From Pseudomonas bubulae (GTDB lineage Bacteria > Pseudomonadota > Gammaproteobacteria > Pseudomonadales > Pseudomonadaceae), in NCBI RefSeq assembly GCF_037023725.1, contig NZ_CP146077.1, positions 3,509,001 to 3,573,000 on the forward strand: 64,000 bases of DNA, in the 5' to 3' direction. The notes beneath the pieces were generated by a model that was given only the letters and a program-made list of their open reading frames with translations, was not told the origin of the DNA and searched no databases. Both the position numbers and the translations under genes were made by a program. Shown in pieces: positions 18,018 to 26,588 of the stretch. Each line of letters starts with the position of its first letter. Within the stretch, counting starts at the first letter, position 1.

Positions 18018-18368
18018 TCAGGGTTGGCGCGGCGTTTTCAGACAGGCCCGGCTATTTGTGCCCGGGTTGCGTACGAACCCCTCGACCACGATATACAGCA
18101 GCGGGCCGATGGCGACGAAGACCGCGGTCAGCAGCAGGTACGGCAGCACACTGGCCAGCGAGCGGCCTTTACCGCGTGCATCGCGGTACATCCACACGCA
18201 AGCCAGCGCCGCCATCAGGTACAGGTCGATCACCACTTGAGCCGTGTCCGGGCTGGCCATCAGTTCCAGTCCGAAAGCTGCAAGGGACTGGTGGGCGGTC
18301 AACATCGTGAAGATTGTGTAAGCAGAGAACCCGAGCAACGCGGCAAGGGCGAGACAGGATTTTTTCAT
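18018..18368 (-). CDS. DUF2834 membrane protein
   Basis: This is a 116-residue protein with three predicted membrane segments. The first may act as a signal anchor, and the last two flank a basic cytoplasmic loop (MYRDARGKGRSL). The pattern with F-x-x-Y-T-I-F near the N-terminus and L-M-A-A-L-A-C-V-W-M-Y-R-D-A matches DUF2834. Function is unknown. ATG 18368 has a GGAA stretch upstream. It is divergent from the XRE regulator gene. Confidence 0.7.
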   Translation of the reverse strand: MKKSCLALAALLGFSAYTIFTMLTAHQSLAAFGLELMASPDTAQVVIDLYLMAALACVWMYRDARGKGRSLASVLPYLLLTAVFVAIGPLLYIVVEGFVRNPGTNSRACLKTPRQP

Positions 18369-18482
18369 TAGCATTTCCGAATCGACGAAGTGGACAAGGC
18401 TCCAGTTAGTGATACTTTTCCCCCACCGGCAATGACCTCACAGGTCATGGACTCAGCCTTTTGCCCCTGCCAGAGTTTATGG

Positions 18483-19289
18483 ATGAACAACCTGACCTTT
18501 CCCCGCATCAACACCCCGACAACCGCTGGCCCGCAGCTGCGTCTGCTGCGCCGTCAGGCCGGTATGAGCCAGCTGGAGCTGGCCTTGATCAAGGGTATTT
18601 CCCAACGCCATTTGAGCTGCATCGAAACCGGGCGCGCCAAACCCGGCCCCGGCACCTTGCATAACCTGCTGATGGCCCTCGAGGTACCGCTGGAGCAGTG
18701 CAACAGCCTGTTTCTGGCCTCGGGTTATGCGCCGCGCTACGAGACAACGCCGCTCTCTTCGCCGGCCATGGAGGCCGTACGTGAGGCCATCAGCCATGTG
18801 TTGCACGCCAACAACCCCGCCCCGGCGATTGTGTTGGGCAGCCACTGGCAGGTGCTGGATGCCAACGCCAGCACCGCAGCCCTGTTCAGCCTGGTCGGAC
18901 TGCCCGCAGACGCGGCCCGGGACTTGAACCTGCTGACGACACTGCTGCAACCCGGCGGCCTGGGTGATTACCTGATCAACCCCGAAGAAATAAGAACCCT
19001 GGCCTGGCAACGGGCGACACGCGAGGCCCTGTCCAACCCCGTACTGGCCAGTCTTATGCAAACCCTCAGCGCCCCGGACACCCTCGCGGCCCTGCCCCGG
19101 GAACTGCCGCCACTGGTCTTGACCCGCATTGCCTGCGCCCATGGCGAGCTGAACTTCATGTCCACCTTCACCACATTCGGCATGCCGCTCGATATCACCG
19201 TAACCTCAATGCGTATCGAGCATCTGATCCCGGCGGATGCACAAACCTGGCAGATCATGACAGCGGCTTATGAGCGCTCACGGGGCTGA
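18483..19289 (+). CDS. XRE regulator with MmyB-like sensor domain
   Basis: The 268-residue protein has an N-terminal HTH (GPQLRLLRRQAGMSQLELAL then SQRHLSCIETGRAKP) and a C-terminal MmyB-like PAS-type ligand domain starting with SHVLHANNPAPAIVLGSHW. The family often controls neighbouring oxidoreductases in response to small hydrophobic ligands. The start is uncertain: ATG 18483 matches the family, while frames from 18390 or 18450 would lengthen the N-terminus. It is divergent from the DUF2834 gene. Confidence 0.82.
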   Translation: MNNLTFPRINTPTTAGPQLRLLRRQAGMSQLELALIKGISQRHLSCIETGRAKPGPGTLHNLLMALEVPLEQCNSLFLASGYAPRYETTPLSSPAMEAVREAISHVLHANNPAPAIVLGSHWQVLDANASTAALFSLVGLPADAARDLNLLTTLLQPGGLGDYLINPEEIRTLAWQRATREALSNPVLASLMQTLSAPDTLAALPRELPPLVLTRIACAHGELNFMSTFTTFGMPLDITVTSMRIEHLIPADAQTWQIMTAAYERSRG

Positions 19290-19296
19290 AGATCCG

Positions 19297-19827
19297 TCAG
19301 TCCTGGCAAAAACGGATGCGGTTGCCAAACGGGTCATGAACCTCCAGCACCCGTCCCCAGCCCTGCTGGACAATCTGCGGGCGGCCATAACCGTAGCGCT
19401 TGGCCATTAGCTCGTCGTGCAGCAACTCGATATTGTCCATGGGTACGAATACCGTGGAGCCGGGGCTGGCATCGCCATGATGCTCGGAAAGATGCAGTTG
19501 CAAGCCGCTGCGGCTGATGCCCAGATAGAGCGGCAAACCTGCTTCGAAGCGGTGCTCGAACTCAACGCTGAAACCCAGGAAATCCAGATAGAACTCTCGG
19601 GCCTTGGCCTCATCAAACATCCGCAATATCGGAATCGGCCTGTCGAAGCTAATTGCCGGCGCAGCACTCTGCACAGGCAGCCGTGCGCTGGCCGTATTCC
19701 AGTCCTTGTAACCCAGTTGCCTGGCAACCAGTTCAAGGGCGATGGCATGGGTGACTTCCAGATTGCGCGCCTGCAGCGAGGTTCGCAGGCTCTTGGCCAT
19801 CTGTTTGGCTTGCTCGATTGACAGCAT
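19297..19827 (-). CDS. VOC/glyoxalase superfamily protein with N-terminal helical domain
   Basis: The 176-residue protein has a short helical N-terminal domain (AKQMAKSLRTSLQARNLEVT with ALELVARQLGYKDWN) typical of glyoxalase-related proteins. A VOC domain follows, with RMFDEAKAREFYLDFLGF and HDPFGNRIRFCQD. Such proteins are often annotated as bleomycin-resistance-like but have no proven function here. ATG 19827 is the domain start. The N-terminal domain and the length argue against an extradiol ring-cleavage dioxygenase. Confidence 0.78.
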   Translation of the reverse strand: MLSIEQAKQMAKSLRTSLQARNLEVTHAIALELVARQLGYKDWNTASARLPVQSAAPAISFDRPIPILRMFDEAKAREFYLDFLGFSVEFEHRFEAGLPLYLGISRSGLQLHLSEHHGDASPGSTVFVPMDNIELLHDELMAKRYGYGRPQIVQQGWGRVLEVHDPFGNRIRFCQD

Positions 19828-20053
19828 CAGTGCTCCCGGGGGCGAAGGCTTTTGGTGCTCGCGTTGCCAAACCTCGACCGTCAAGAGAGAGGGGAAAAGG
19901 CAGATAATCATGCTTTCACCTTCCCATGGGGAGCGAGCGGCGGGCAGCATCGGCCAGTGCCGATAGTACACAAGCCCTGCACCGGGTTACAGCCTCAACG
20001 CCCCTGCATGACATATGCTTGAAAGCACCTTCAGCGATCACTCAGGCAAACCC

Positions 20054-20494
20054 ATGGGCTCGACTTTCTATTCAAGCTGGACATTCTGGGCATTACTTTC
20101 GGCGGTGTTCGCTGCCATGACGGCGATTTTCGGCAAAATTGGCATTACCGGCATCAACTCCGATTTCGCCACCTTACTGCGTACCGTCGTCGTGCTGGTG
20201 AGCCTGGCACTGATCCTCTACGCAACCGGCCAGTATCAGTCGCTGGGCTCGATTTCGGCGCGCAGCTATGTGTTTCTGGTGCTCTCGGGGCTGGCCACCG
20301 GGGCCTCGTGGATCTGCTATTACCGAGCCCTGCAACTGGGCCAGGCGTCACTGGTGGCGCCGGTGGACAAACTCAGCGTGGTGATCGTGGCCGTGCTGGG
20401 CGTGACGCTGCTGGGTGAAAAGCTCGATATTCGCCAATGGGCGGGGATCAGCCTGATTACCGTGGGTGTGGTGTTGCTGGCGTGGCGGCGATAG
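20054..20494 (+). CDS. Single-domain EamA (DMT superfamily) transporter
   Basis: The 146-residue membrane protein has about five hydrophobic segments and one EamA repeat (WALLSAVFAAMTAIFGKIGI near the start, ALQLGQASLVAPVDKLSVV near the end). Full EamA carriers have two repeats in about 300 residues, and this half-size form probably dimerises. The substrate is unknown. ATG 20054 is chosen for the helix start; an in-frame ATG at 20015 is possible. Confidence 0.78.
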   Translation: MGSTFYSSWTFWALLSAVFAAMTAIFGKIGITGINSDFATLLRTVVVLVSLALILYATGQYQSLGSISARSYVFLVLSGLATGASWICYYRALQLGQASLVAPVDKLSVVIVAVLGVTLLGEKLDIRQWAGISLITVGVVLLAWRR

Positions 20495-20622
20495 GTGCCC
20501 TTTGGCACCACGACACTTTCAGACAGATACGCGGCCCGGGGAGTGACTTTTCCTGCAAGCCAATCCTAGTATTGCCGCGCGTCACCCTGCCGCAAAAAAA
20601 ATAACGTATGGAAACTCAGCAA

Positions 20623-21852
20623 ATGCCCTTCACCCGTACCCTTCTTGCCCTGTCTTTGGGCATGGCTTTAATGCACAACCCGGCCTTCGCCGCCCCGCCG
20701 CTGTCGATGGTCGATGGCGTTGCCCAGGTCAATACACAGGACAGCAACGCCTGGGTCGAGATCAACAGAGCCGCGTTCGTCCACAACATTGGCGTGTTGC
20801 AAGCGACTGTGGGCGACAAATCGAAAATCTGCGCCGTGCTCAAGGCCGATGCCTACGGCCACGGCATCGGCCTGCTGATGCCTTCAATCATCGCTACCGG
20901 TGTGCCTTGCGTTGGCGTGGCGAGCAATGAAGAGGCTCGCGTGGTACGTGAAAGCGGCTTCAAGGGCCAACTGATCCGTGTGCGTACGGCAGCACTCAGC
21001 GAGCTGGAAGCGGCGCTGCCGTACAATATGGAAGAGTTGGTAGGCAACCTTGATTTCGCCGTCAAGGCCAGCCTGATTGCCGAAAAACACGGCCGTCCGC
21101 TGGTGGTGCACCTGGGCCTGAACTCCAGCGGCATGAGCCGCAACGGCGTGGAAATGACCACCGCCGAGGGCCGCCGCGACGCGGTCGCCATCACCAAGGT
21201 GCCGAACCTGGAAGTGCGCGCGATCATGACCCACTTCGCGGTAGAAGACGCCGACGACGTGCGTGCAGGGCTCAAGGCGTTCAACGAGCAGGCACAATGG
21301 CTGATCAATGTTGCAGAACTCGATCGCAGCAAAATCACCCTGCATGCGGCCAACTCGTTCGCCACCCTGGAAGTGCCGGAATCGCATCTGGACATGGTTC
21401 GCCCGGGCGGTGCGTTGTTCGGCGACACGGTGCCGTCGCACACCGACTACAAGCGCGTGATGCAATTCAAGTCCCATGTCGCTTCGGTCAACAGCTACCC
21501 CAAGGGCAACACCGTGGGCTATGACCGCACCTGGACGCTGGGCCGCGACTCGAAACTGGCCAATGTCACCGTGGGTTACTCCGACGGTTACCGCCGTGCC
21601 TTTACCAACAAGGGTATCGTGCTGATCAACGGCCATCGCGTGCCGGTGGTGGGCAAGGTCTCGATGAATACCCTCATGGTCGACGTTACAGACGCGCCGG
21701 ATGTCAAAAGCGGCGACGAAGTGGTGTTGTTCGGGCAACAGGGCAAGGCCGAAATCAGCCAGGCGGAAGTTGAAGACATCAACGGTGCATTGCTGGCCGA
21801 CCTGTATACGGTGTGGGGCAACTCCAACCCGAAGGTCCTGGTCGAGAAGTAG
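20623..21852 (+). CDS. bsr: Periplasmic broad-spectrum amino acid racemase (Alr/Bsr type)
   Basis: The 409-residue PLP enzyme has a cleavable signal peptide (hydrophobic core then AFAAPP). The alanine racemase fold follows, with PLP lysine in AVLKADAYGHG and catalytic tyrosine region in TVGYSDGYRRAFTNKG. The sequence matches the Pseudomonas/Vibrio broad-spectrum racemase group closely (for example ELVGNLDFAVKA and HAANSFATLEVPE). These act in the periplasm on Lys, Arg, Ala and others, making D-amino acids for wall remodelling or signalling. A biosynthetic cytoplasmic Alr would lack the signal peptide. ATG 20623 gives a compact signal sequence. Confidence 0.88.
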   Translation: MPFTRTLLALSLGMALMHNPAFAAPPLSMVDGVAQVNTQDSNAWVEINRAAFVHNIGVLQATVGDKSKICAVLKADAYGHGIGLLMPSIIATGVPCVGVASNEEARVVRESGFKGQLIRVRTAALSELEAALPYNMEELVGNLDFAVKASLIAEKHGRPLVVHLGLNSSGMSRNGVEMTTAEGRRDAVAITKVPNLEVRAIMTHFAVEDADDVRAGLKAFNEQAQWLINVAELDRSKITLHAANSFATLEVPESHLDMVRPGGALFGDTVPSHTDYKRVMQFKSHVASVNSYPKGNTVGYDRTWTLGRDSKLANVTVGYSDGYRRAFTNKGIVLINGHRVPVVGKVSMNTLMVDVTDAPDVKSGDEVVLFGQQGKAEISQAEVEDINGALLADLYTVWGNSNPKVLVEK

Positions 21853-21899
21853 GGCCTGCGTAGAGCTTGTAGAGACTCTGTTGCAGGTCAAGCCCTAGT

Positions 21900-21949
21900 G
21901 TGGGAGCGAGCCTGCTCGAGAACGACTTCGCGAGCAGGCTCGCTCCCAC
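21900..21949. repeat. REP palindrome
   Basis: Two 19-bp perfect inverted arms (GTGGGAGCGAGCCTGCTCG, 21900-21918 and 21931-21949) are separated by 12 bp. It sits between the racemase gene and the ECF sigma factor and could act as a transcription barrier. Confidence 0.9.
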
Positions 21950-21983
21950 ATCTGACACAGCGCGAAACATTCCCGAGCATACG

Positions 21984-22006
21984 CTAATGAGAAGCGCTAT
22001 CATTGC
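21984..22006. promoter_or_regulatory. Candidate Fur box upstream of the ECF sigma gene
   Basis: AATGAGA and TATCATT form an imperfect dyad about 5 bp apart. It resembles the Fur consensus GATAATGATAATCATTATC and lies about 35-55 bp before the sigma factor start. Genes for FecI-type sigma factors are usually Fur-repressed. The match is partial. Confidence 0.4.
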
Positions 22007-22041
22007 GATCCTTGTCAGTGTCTGCTCCGGGATTGCAATCG

Positions 22042-22554
22042 ATGCTCACGTCCTCCCCTTCCTCACGCCGTGCCGTGGGTGAACTCTATGTTCAGCATCA
22101 CGGCTGGGTGGTGCAGTTGCTGCGCCGCAAGCTGGGCAATCAGGAGCAGGCTCTGGATCTGGCCCAGGACACGTTTGTGCGCATGCTGCGTACCGACACA
22201 CCCGCGCCGCTGCGCGAACCCCGGGCCTATCTCACCACCATTGCCAGCCGTCTGTGCGGCCAATACTTCCGTCGTCAGGCGCTGGAGCGGGCCTATATGG
22301 AGTCCCTGGCGCTCCTGGAGCCGCAGCTTGTGCCCTCCCCGGAATCTCGCCTGCTGGTGTTGGAGGCACTGGACGCCGTCGGCCAGGTGCTCGATGGCCT
22401 GGGCGCAAAAGTGCGGGAGATTTTTTTACTGTCGCAACTGGACGGCCTGACCTACCCGCAGATCGCCGAACGCATGGGCCTGACCGTCAACGTGGTGCAA
22501 AAAGCCATGCTCAAGGCTTACCGACACTGCTACAGCGCGGTCTACACCGGGTGA
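22042..22554 (+). CDS. ECF sigma factor, FecI-like (iron starvation type)
   Basis: The 170-residue protein has sigma region 2 (YVQHHGWVVQLLRRKLGNQE then AQDTFVRML) and region 4 (LLSQLDGLTYPQIAERMGLT then VQKAMLKAYRHCY). It matches FecI/FpvI/PupI-type iron-starvation sigma factors, which transcribe an adjacent TonB receptor gene. The stop overlaps the GTG start of the anti-sigma gene (GTGA), so both are co-translated. A Fur-like dyad lies upstream. Confidence 0.9.
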   Translation: MLTSSPSSRRAVGELYVQHHGWVVQLLRRKLGNQEQALDLAQDTFVRMLRTDTPAPLREPRAYLTTIASRLCGQYFRRQALERAYMESLALLEPQLVPSPESRLLVLEALDAVGQVLDGLGAKVREIFLLSQLDGLTYPQIAERMGLTVNVVQKAMLKAYRHCYSAVYTG

Positions 22555-23522
22555 GTCTGTTCGAGCCCGCCAACACCCAGCGCCTCGACCAGGATGTGGT
22601 CGAGCAAGCCTTGCAGTGGATGGTCACCGTGCAATCGGGCGTCAGCACCGAGGCCGAGCTTCTGGCCTGCCAGCATTGGCGCGCGCAATCCGCGCAACAT
22701 GAACTGGCCTGGCAGCGCCTCACCGGGCTTAATACCGACATTCGCGACAGCACCCGCATGCTGCCTGCCGCTGGTGCCCGGACGTTGCTGCGCTCGCGCA
22801 ATGCCCCGGGCAGACGCACGCTGCTCAAGGGCTTTGCCGGCCTGGGCGTGATGCTGGCTACCGGCTATGGGGTGCGGGAACGGGTGCTGCTGCCAGAGCT
22901 GTTCAGTGACTATCGCACCGCCACCGGCGAGCGGCGCCAGTTAACTCTGGCAGAGGGTGTCGACCTGACCCTCGACACCCACACCGCCCTCGATACCCGC
23001 ACCACCGCCGCTGGCACGGAACTGTTCCTGAGCCTGGGCCGCGTGCTGGTCAGCGCTGGCGATATCAGGCTCAGCACCGCCAATGGCCAGGTGCTGCCCG
23101 CGCCCCGCTCACGCCTGGTGATCAGCCACAACCTGCCGTGGCAGGCAGGCACCCAGGTCCAGGTGCTGAGTGGCAGTGCATCGATCAAGCTGGCACGGGG
23201 CGACAGCTTGAGTCTGGATGCCGGCCAGCAGGTAACGTTCGACAGCCAGACAGACAGCACACCGCGCCCGGTCACGGTCGGTGCCGATGCCTGGGTCAAC
23301 GGCCTGCTGATCGCCGAACGCATGCCACTGGGCCAGGTGATTGCCCAGCTCAACCTCTACCGCCGTGGCGTGGTGCGCTGCGACCCGCAAGTCGCGGCAT
23401 TGCGGGTGTCAGGATCGTTCTCCATCGACCGCCCCGATGCCAGCCTCGACCTGCTCACGCGGGTGCTGCCAATCCGCGTGCAGCGAGTGTTTGGCTACTG
23501 GGCCAACGTGGTCGCGGCCTGA
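22551..23522 (+). CDS. FecR-like anti-sigma factor / sigma regulator
   Basis: The 323-residue protein has an N-terminal DUF4880 cytoplasmic anti-sigma region (ALQWMVTVQSGVSTEAELLA with WQRLTGL), a single membrane segment near residue 90 (LLKGFAGLGVMLATGYGVRE), and a periplasmic FecR domain (GERRQLTLAEGVDLTLDTHT, LARGDSLSLDAGQQVTF). It relays the receptor signal to the sigma factor. GTG 22551 overlaps the sigma stop by 4 bp and has no competing ATG nearby. Confidence 0.88.
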   Translation: MSLFEPANTQRLDQDVVEQALQWMVTVQSGVSTEAELLACQHWRAQSAQHELAWQRLTGLNTDIRDSTRMLPAAGARTLLRSRNAPGRRTLLKGFAGLGVMLATGYGVRERVLLPELFSDYRTATGERRQLTLAEGVDLTLDTHTALDTRTTAAGTELFLSLGRVLVSAGDIRLSTANGQVLPAPRSRLVISHNLPWQAGTQVQVLSGSASIKLARGDSLSLDAGQQVTFDSQTDSTPRPVTVGADAWVNGLLIAERMPLGQVIAQLNLYRRGVVRCDPQVAALRVSGSFSIDRPDASLDLLTRVLPIRVQRVFGYWANVVAA

Positions 23523-23537
23523 AAATAATTATTTTCA
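23520..23537. promoter_or_regulatory. Perfect 18-bp palindrome, candidate Fur box before the TonB receptor
   Basis: TGAAAATAATTATTTTCA is a perfect palindrome that includes the stop codon of the anti-sigma gene. It is AT-rich, close to Fur-box architecture, and lies about 100 bp upstream of the receptor gene. This suggests the receptor has its own iron-controlled promoter besides the sigma-dependent one. Confidence 0.5.
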
Positions 23538-23633
23538 ATACCGCCGGCAGTTTTTCTTATCTGGTGCATCAAGTTCAGGGAAGACGCTGATTAACAGCGC
23601 AACGCCGACCCTTTTCACACATGGACAGTCTTT

Positions 23634-26045
23634 ATGCACAGCCGACTTACCCCCCTCGCCGGTGCCTTGCGCACCTTTGTATTCGGTTTATCCATTGCCA
23701 CGGCCAGCCAAGGCGCATTCGCAGCCTCAGGCAGCGAGCATGCCTACAGCATTGCGCCGGGCAGCCTGGACGCGGTGCTGGGCAGTTTTGGCCAACAGTC
23801 CGGGGTGATGATCGCGGTGGATTCGAGCCTGACAACCGGTATGCGCAGCAGTGGCTTGAGCGGCAACTTTGCCGTCGACGAAGGCCTGCAACGGCTGCTC
23901 GCCCCGCTGGGCCTGCAGGCGGTCACTGACGGCGACGGTTACCGGGTTGTTGCCAGATCAGCGCAAGGCAACGGTGAACTGCAATTGCAGGCCACCCAGG
24001 TCACCTCCAACCAGCTTGGGACCATCACCGAAGGCAGCGGCTCGTATACCCCCGGCACCATCGCCACGGCCACACGCATGGTACTGACGCCACGGCAAAC
24101 GCCGCAGTCGATCACCGTGATTACCCGCCAGCATATGGATGATTTCGGCCTCAACTCCATCGACGAGGTGATGCGCCATACCCCTGGCATCACCGTCTCG
24201 ACCTTCGACAGCGAGCGCACCAACTACTATGCCCGCGGTTTCTCGGTGGAGAACTTCCAGTACGACGGCATTCCCACCCTGCGCAACTCGGCGTACTCCT
24301 CGGGCCAGACCCTGAGTGACATGGCCATCTACGACCGCGTGGAAATCCTCAAGGGCGCCACGGGCCTCTTGACCGGTGCCGGAGCCCCGGGGGCGACGAT
24401 CAACCTGATCCGCAAAAAACCGACCCGCGAATTCAAGGCCAGCATCGATGTCGGTGCCGGCAGTTGGGATAACTACCGCACCCAGGTTGACGTCAGCGGC
24501 CCGCTGACCGACAGCGGCAACATTCGCGGCCGTGCCGTGGCGGCCTACCAGGACAAGCACTCGTTCATGGACCGCTATGAGCGCAAGACCGGGGTCTATT
24601 TCGGCACCCTCGAAGCCGACCTCAGCGATGACACCCTCCTGACCCTGGGCTTTGATTACCAGAACAACGACCCCCACGCCTCGGGCTGGTCGGGCAGCCG
24701 CCCGCTGTTCGACCGCAACGGCGAGCGTATCGACGTCAAGCGCTCGTACAACAACGGCGCCAACTGGAGCCGTTGGGAGCAGACCACCCAGAGCGTGTTC
24801 GCGACCCTGGAGCACAGCTTCGCCAACGGCTGGGTCGGCAAGGGCCAATTGACCCATCAGGTCAACAGCTACGATGCGCCGCTGGGTTCGGTCATGAGCG
24901 GCCCCTTCCCGGCCACCGGCCTGTCGTCGATCTATGCCAACAAATTCACCGGGAACACCCGCACCGACGCCGCCGATGCCTACTTCAGCGGCCCCTTCAG
25001 CCTGGCTGGCCGCGAGCATGAACTGGTGATCGGCGCATCGGCCTCCAGCGCCCACTGGCAAGGCAAGGACTACGGCAACCCGACCTTCCTCAGCGCCAAC
25101 GTCATTGATTTCTGGAACTTCGACGGCAAGACCACCGAGCCGGACTGGGGCGCACCGACCCAATACAACGACACCACCACACGCCAGACCGCAGGCTACA
25201 TCAGCGCACGCTTCAACCTGACCGACGACCTTAACCTGCTGTTGGGCACACGGCTGGCCAACTACTGGCTGACCGGGGATTACCACACCACCGAGACCGG
25301 CCGCCTCGTGCCTTACGTGGGTGTTACCTACGACCTGAACGACAACTTCACCGCGTATGCCAGCTATACCGACATTTTCATGCCGCAAACCTACAACCGC
25401 GATCGCAACAACAAAGTGCTTGAGCCCGATGAAGGCAAAAACTACGAAGTGGGAATCAAGGGCGAGTTTTATGGCGGCAGGTTGAACACCAGCCTGGCCT
25501 ATTTCGAGGTACATGAAAGCAACCGCGCCGAACCGGACGCCGAGTACAACGCCGATCCGACCAACCCGTCGATCCTCTATGCATCAGTCGGCACCAAGGC
25601 CAAGGCCAAGGGCTTCGAAGCCGAGATGTCCGGCGAACTGGCACCGGGCTGGCAGGCCCAGGCCGGTTTTACTCACAAGGTCATTCGCGGCAGCGACGAC
25701 GAAAAAATCTCGACCTGGGAGCCCGAAGACCAGTTGAGCCTCTACACCACCTATAAATTCAAGGGGCCGCTGGACCGCTTGACCATCGGTGGCGGCGCGC
25801 GCTGGCAGAACCGCAGCTGGCAGAACATCTACAACCGCGCCAAGGACCAGTACCAGGACTTCAGCCAGGACGCTTACTGGCTGGTCGATGCAATGGCCAA
25901 GTACCAGGTCAGCGAGCACCTGTCCACCACACTCAACGTCAACAACCTGTTCGACAAGCAGTACTACACCAATATCGGCTTCTACAACACGGCGTATTAC
26001 GGTGACCCGCGCAATGTAATGGTCAATACCCGCTGGGATTTCTAA
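23634..26045 (+). CDS. TonB-dependent siderophore receptor with STN signalling domain
   Basis: The 803-residue outer-membrane protein has a signal peptide, then an STN domain (about residues 40-100: YSIAPGSLDAVLGSFGQQSG to GLQAVTDGDGYRVV) that contacts FecR. A plug domain follows (TPQSITVITRQHMDDFGLNS; VEILKGATGLLTGAGAPGA), and a 22-strand barrel ends in the outer-membrane Phe signature (NTRWDF). The barrel resembles ferric hydroxamate and pyoverdine receptors of the FhuE/FpvA/FoxA group. The exact siderophore cannot be told. With the upstream sigma and anti-sigma genes it forms a complete cell-surface signalling set. Confidence 0.92.
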   Translation: MHSRLTPLAGALRTFVFGLSIATASQGAFAASGSEHAYSIAPGSLDAVLGSFGQQSGVMIAVDSSLTTGMRSSGLSGNFAVDEGLQRLLAPLGLQAVTDGDGYRVVARSAQGNGELQLQATQVTSNQLGTITEGSGSYTPGTIATATRMVLTPRQTPQSITVITRQHMDDFGLNSIDEVMRHTPGITVSTFDSERTNYYARGFSVENFQYDGIPTLRNSAYSSGQTLSDMAIYDRVEILKGATGLLTGAGAPGATINLIRKKPTREFKASIDVGAGSWDNYRTQVDVSGPLTDSGNIRGRAVAAYQDKHSFMDRYERKTGVYFGTLEADLSDDTLLTLGFDYQNNDPHASGWSGSRPLFDRNGERIDVKRSYNNGANWSRWEQTTQSVFATLEHSFANGWVGKGQLTHQVNSYDAPLGSVMSGPFPATGLSSIYANKFTGNTRTDAADAYFSGPFSLAGREHELVIGASASSAHWQGKDYGNPTFLSANVIDFWNFDGKTTEPDWGAPTQYNDTTTRQTAGYISARFNLTDDLNLLLGTRLANYWLTGDYHTTETGRLVPYVGVTYDLNDNFTAYASYTDIFMPQTYNRDRNNKVLEPDEGKNYEVGIKGEFYGGRLNTSLAYFEVHESNRAEPDAEYNADPTNPSILYASVGTKAKAKGFEAEMSGELAPGWQAQAGFTHKVIRGSDDEKISTWEPEDQLSLYTTYKFKGPLDRLTIGGGARWQNRSWQNIYNRAKDQYQDFSQDAYWLVDAMAKYQVSEHLSTTLNVNNLFDKQYYTNIGFYNTAYYGDPRNVMVNTRWDF

Positions 26046-26090
26046 GGCGCATTCTTTGCGCCCGCTGGACACTCAAGCACTGACCCAGCG

Positions 26091-26498
26091 CTACTCGAGA
26101 TCTCCCAATGGAATAATCTGTGCGCTGCCATGGCGCACTCCGCGCTCGGCCATCACCTGGCGCGTCAGCTGCGCCACCTCGCCGACCGTGCCCTTGAGCA
26201 CCGAGACTTCCATGCACTTGCCCTGGTCCAGATGCACATGCAGCGTCGACAGGGTCAGGTCATGGTGCTCGTGAAAGGCCGTGTTCAGACGCTTGGACAG
26301 CTCCCGGGTGGCGTGGTCATAGACGTAACTCAAGGTTGCCACGCAGGCACTTTGCGGGTCGCCCTGCTCCGGTTCCAGCAGGCCGGCGCGCAACAGATCG
26401 CGAATGGCCTCGGAGCGCCCCTGGTAGCCGTGGGTGCCAACGCGCTCATCAATTTCGGCCAATAAAGCATCGTCCAGCGAAATAGTGACCCTCTGCAT
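26091..26498 (-). CDS. nikR: Nickel-responsive repressor NikR
   Basis: The 135-residue protein has an N-terminal ribbon-helix-helix (QRVTISLDDALLAEIDERV then RSEAIRDLLR). Its C-terminal ACT-like nickel domain has His and Cys ligands in LHVHLDQGKC. NikR binds Ni(II) and represses nikABCDE. It is divergent from nikA with a NikR-type operator in the 90-bp gap. Confidence 0.93.
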   Translation of the reverse strand: MQRVTISLDDALLAEIDERVGTHGYQGRSEAIRDLLRAGLLEPEQGDPQSACVATLSYVYDHATRELSKRLNTAFHEHHDLTLSTLHVHLDQGKCMEVSVLKGTVGEVAQLTRQVMAERGVRHGSAQIIPLGDLE

Positions 26499-26514
26499 CT
26501 AATCGGCCTCGCAG

Positions 26515-26542
26515 TTATGAACTTTTGACATAGACTTCATAC
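26515..26542. promoter_or_regulatory. NikR operator
   Basis: TTATGA, 16 bp, TCATAC matches the E. coli NikR operator GTATGA-N16-TCATAC at 11 of 12 half-site positions with exact spacing. It lies between the divergent nikR and nikA genes and should control both. Confidence 0.85.
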
Positions 26543-26588
26543 CCAGCATCTGATCAGGCCACTGGCCATCAACTGAGGGAGACGCAGT

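Noticed and set aside
19297-19827. VOC protein as the missing extradiol dioxygenase of the catabolic cluster
   Set aside because: It is only 176 residues with a helical glyoxalase-related N-terminal domain, lies 19 kb away, and lacks the two-domain extradiol layout.
23958-25514. Long minus-strand open frame (518 codons) opposite the TonB receptor gene
   Set aside because: It is an antisense frame typical of GC-rich third-position bias. It has low-complexity Val/Ala/Gly composition and no family motif, and the plus strand encodes an unmistakable receptor.
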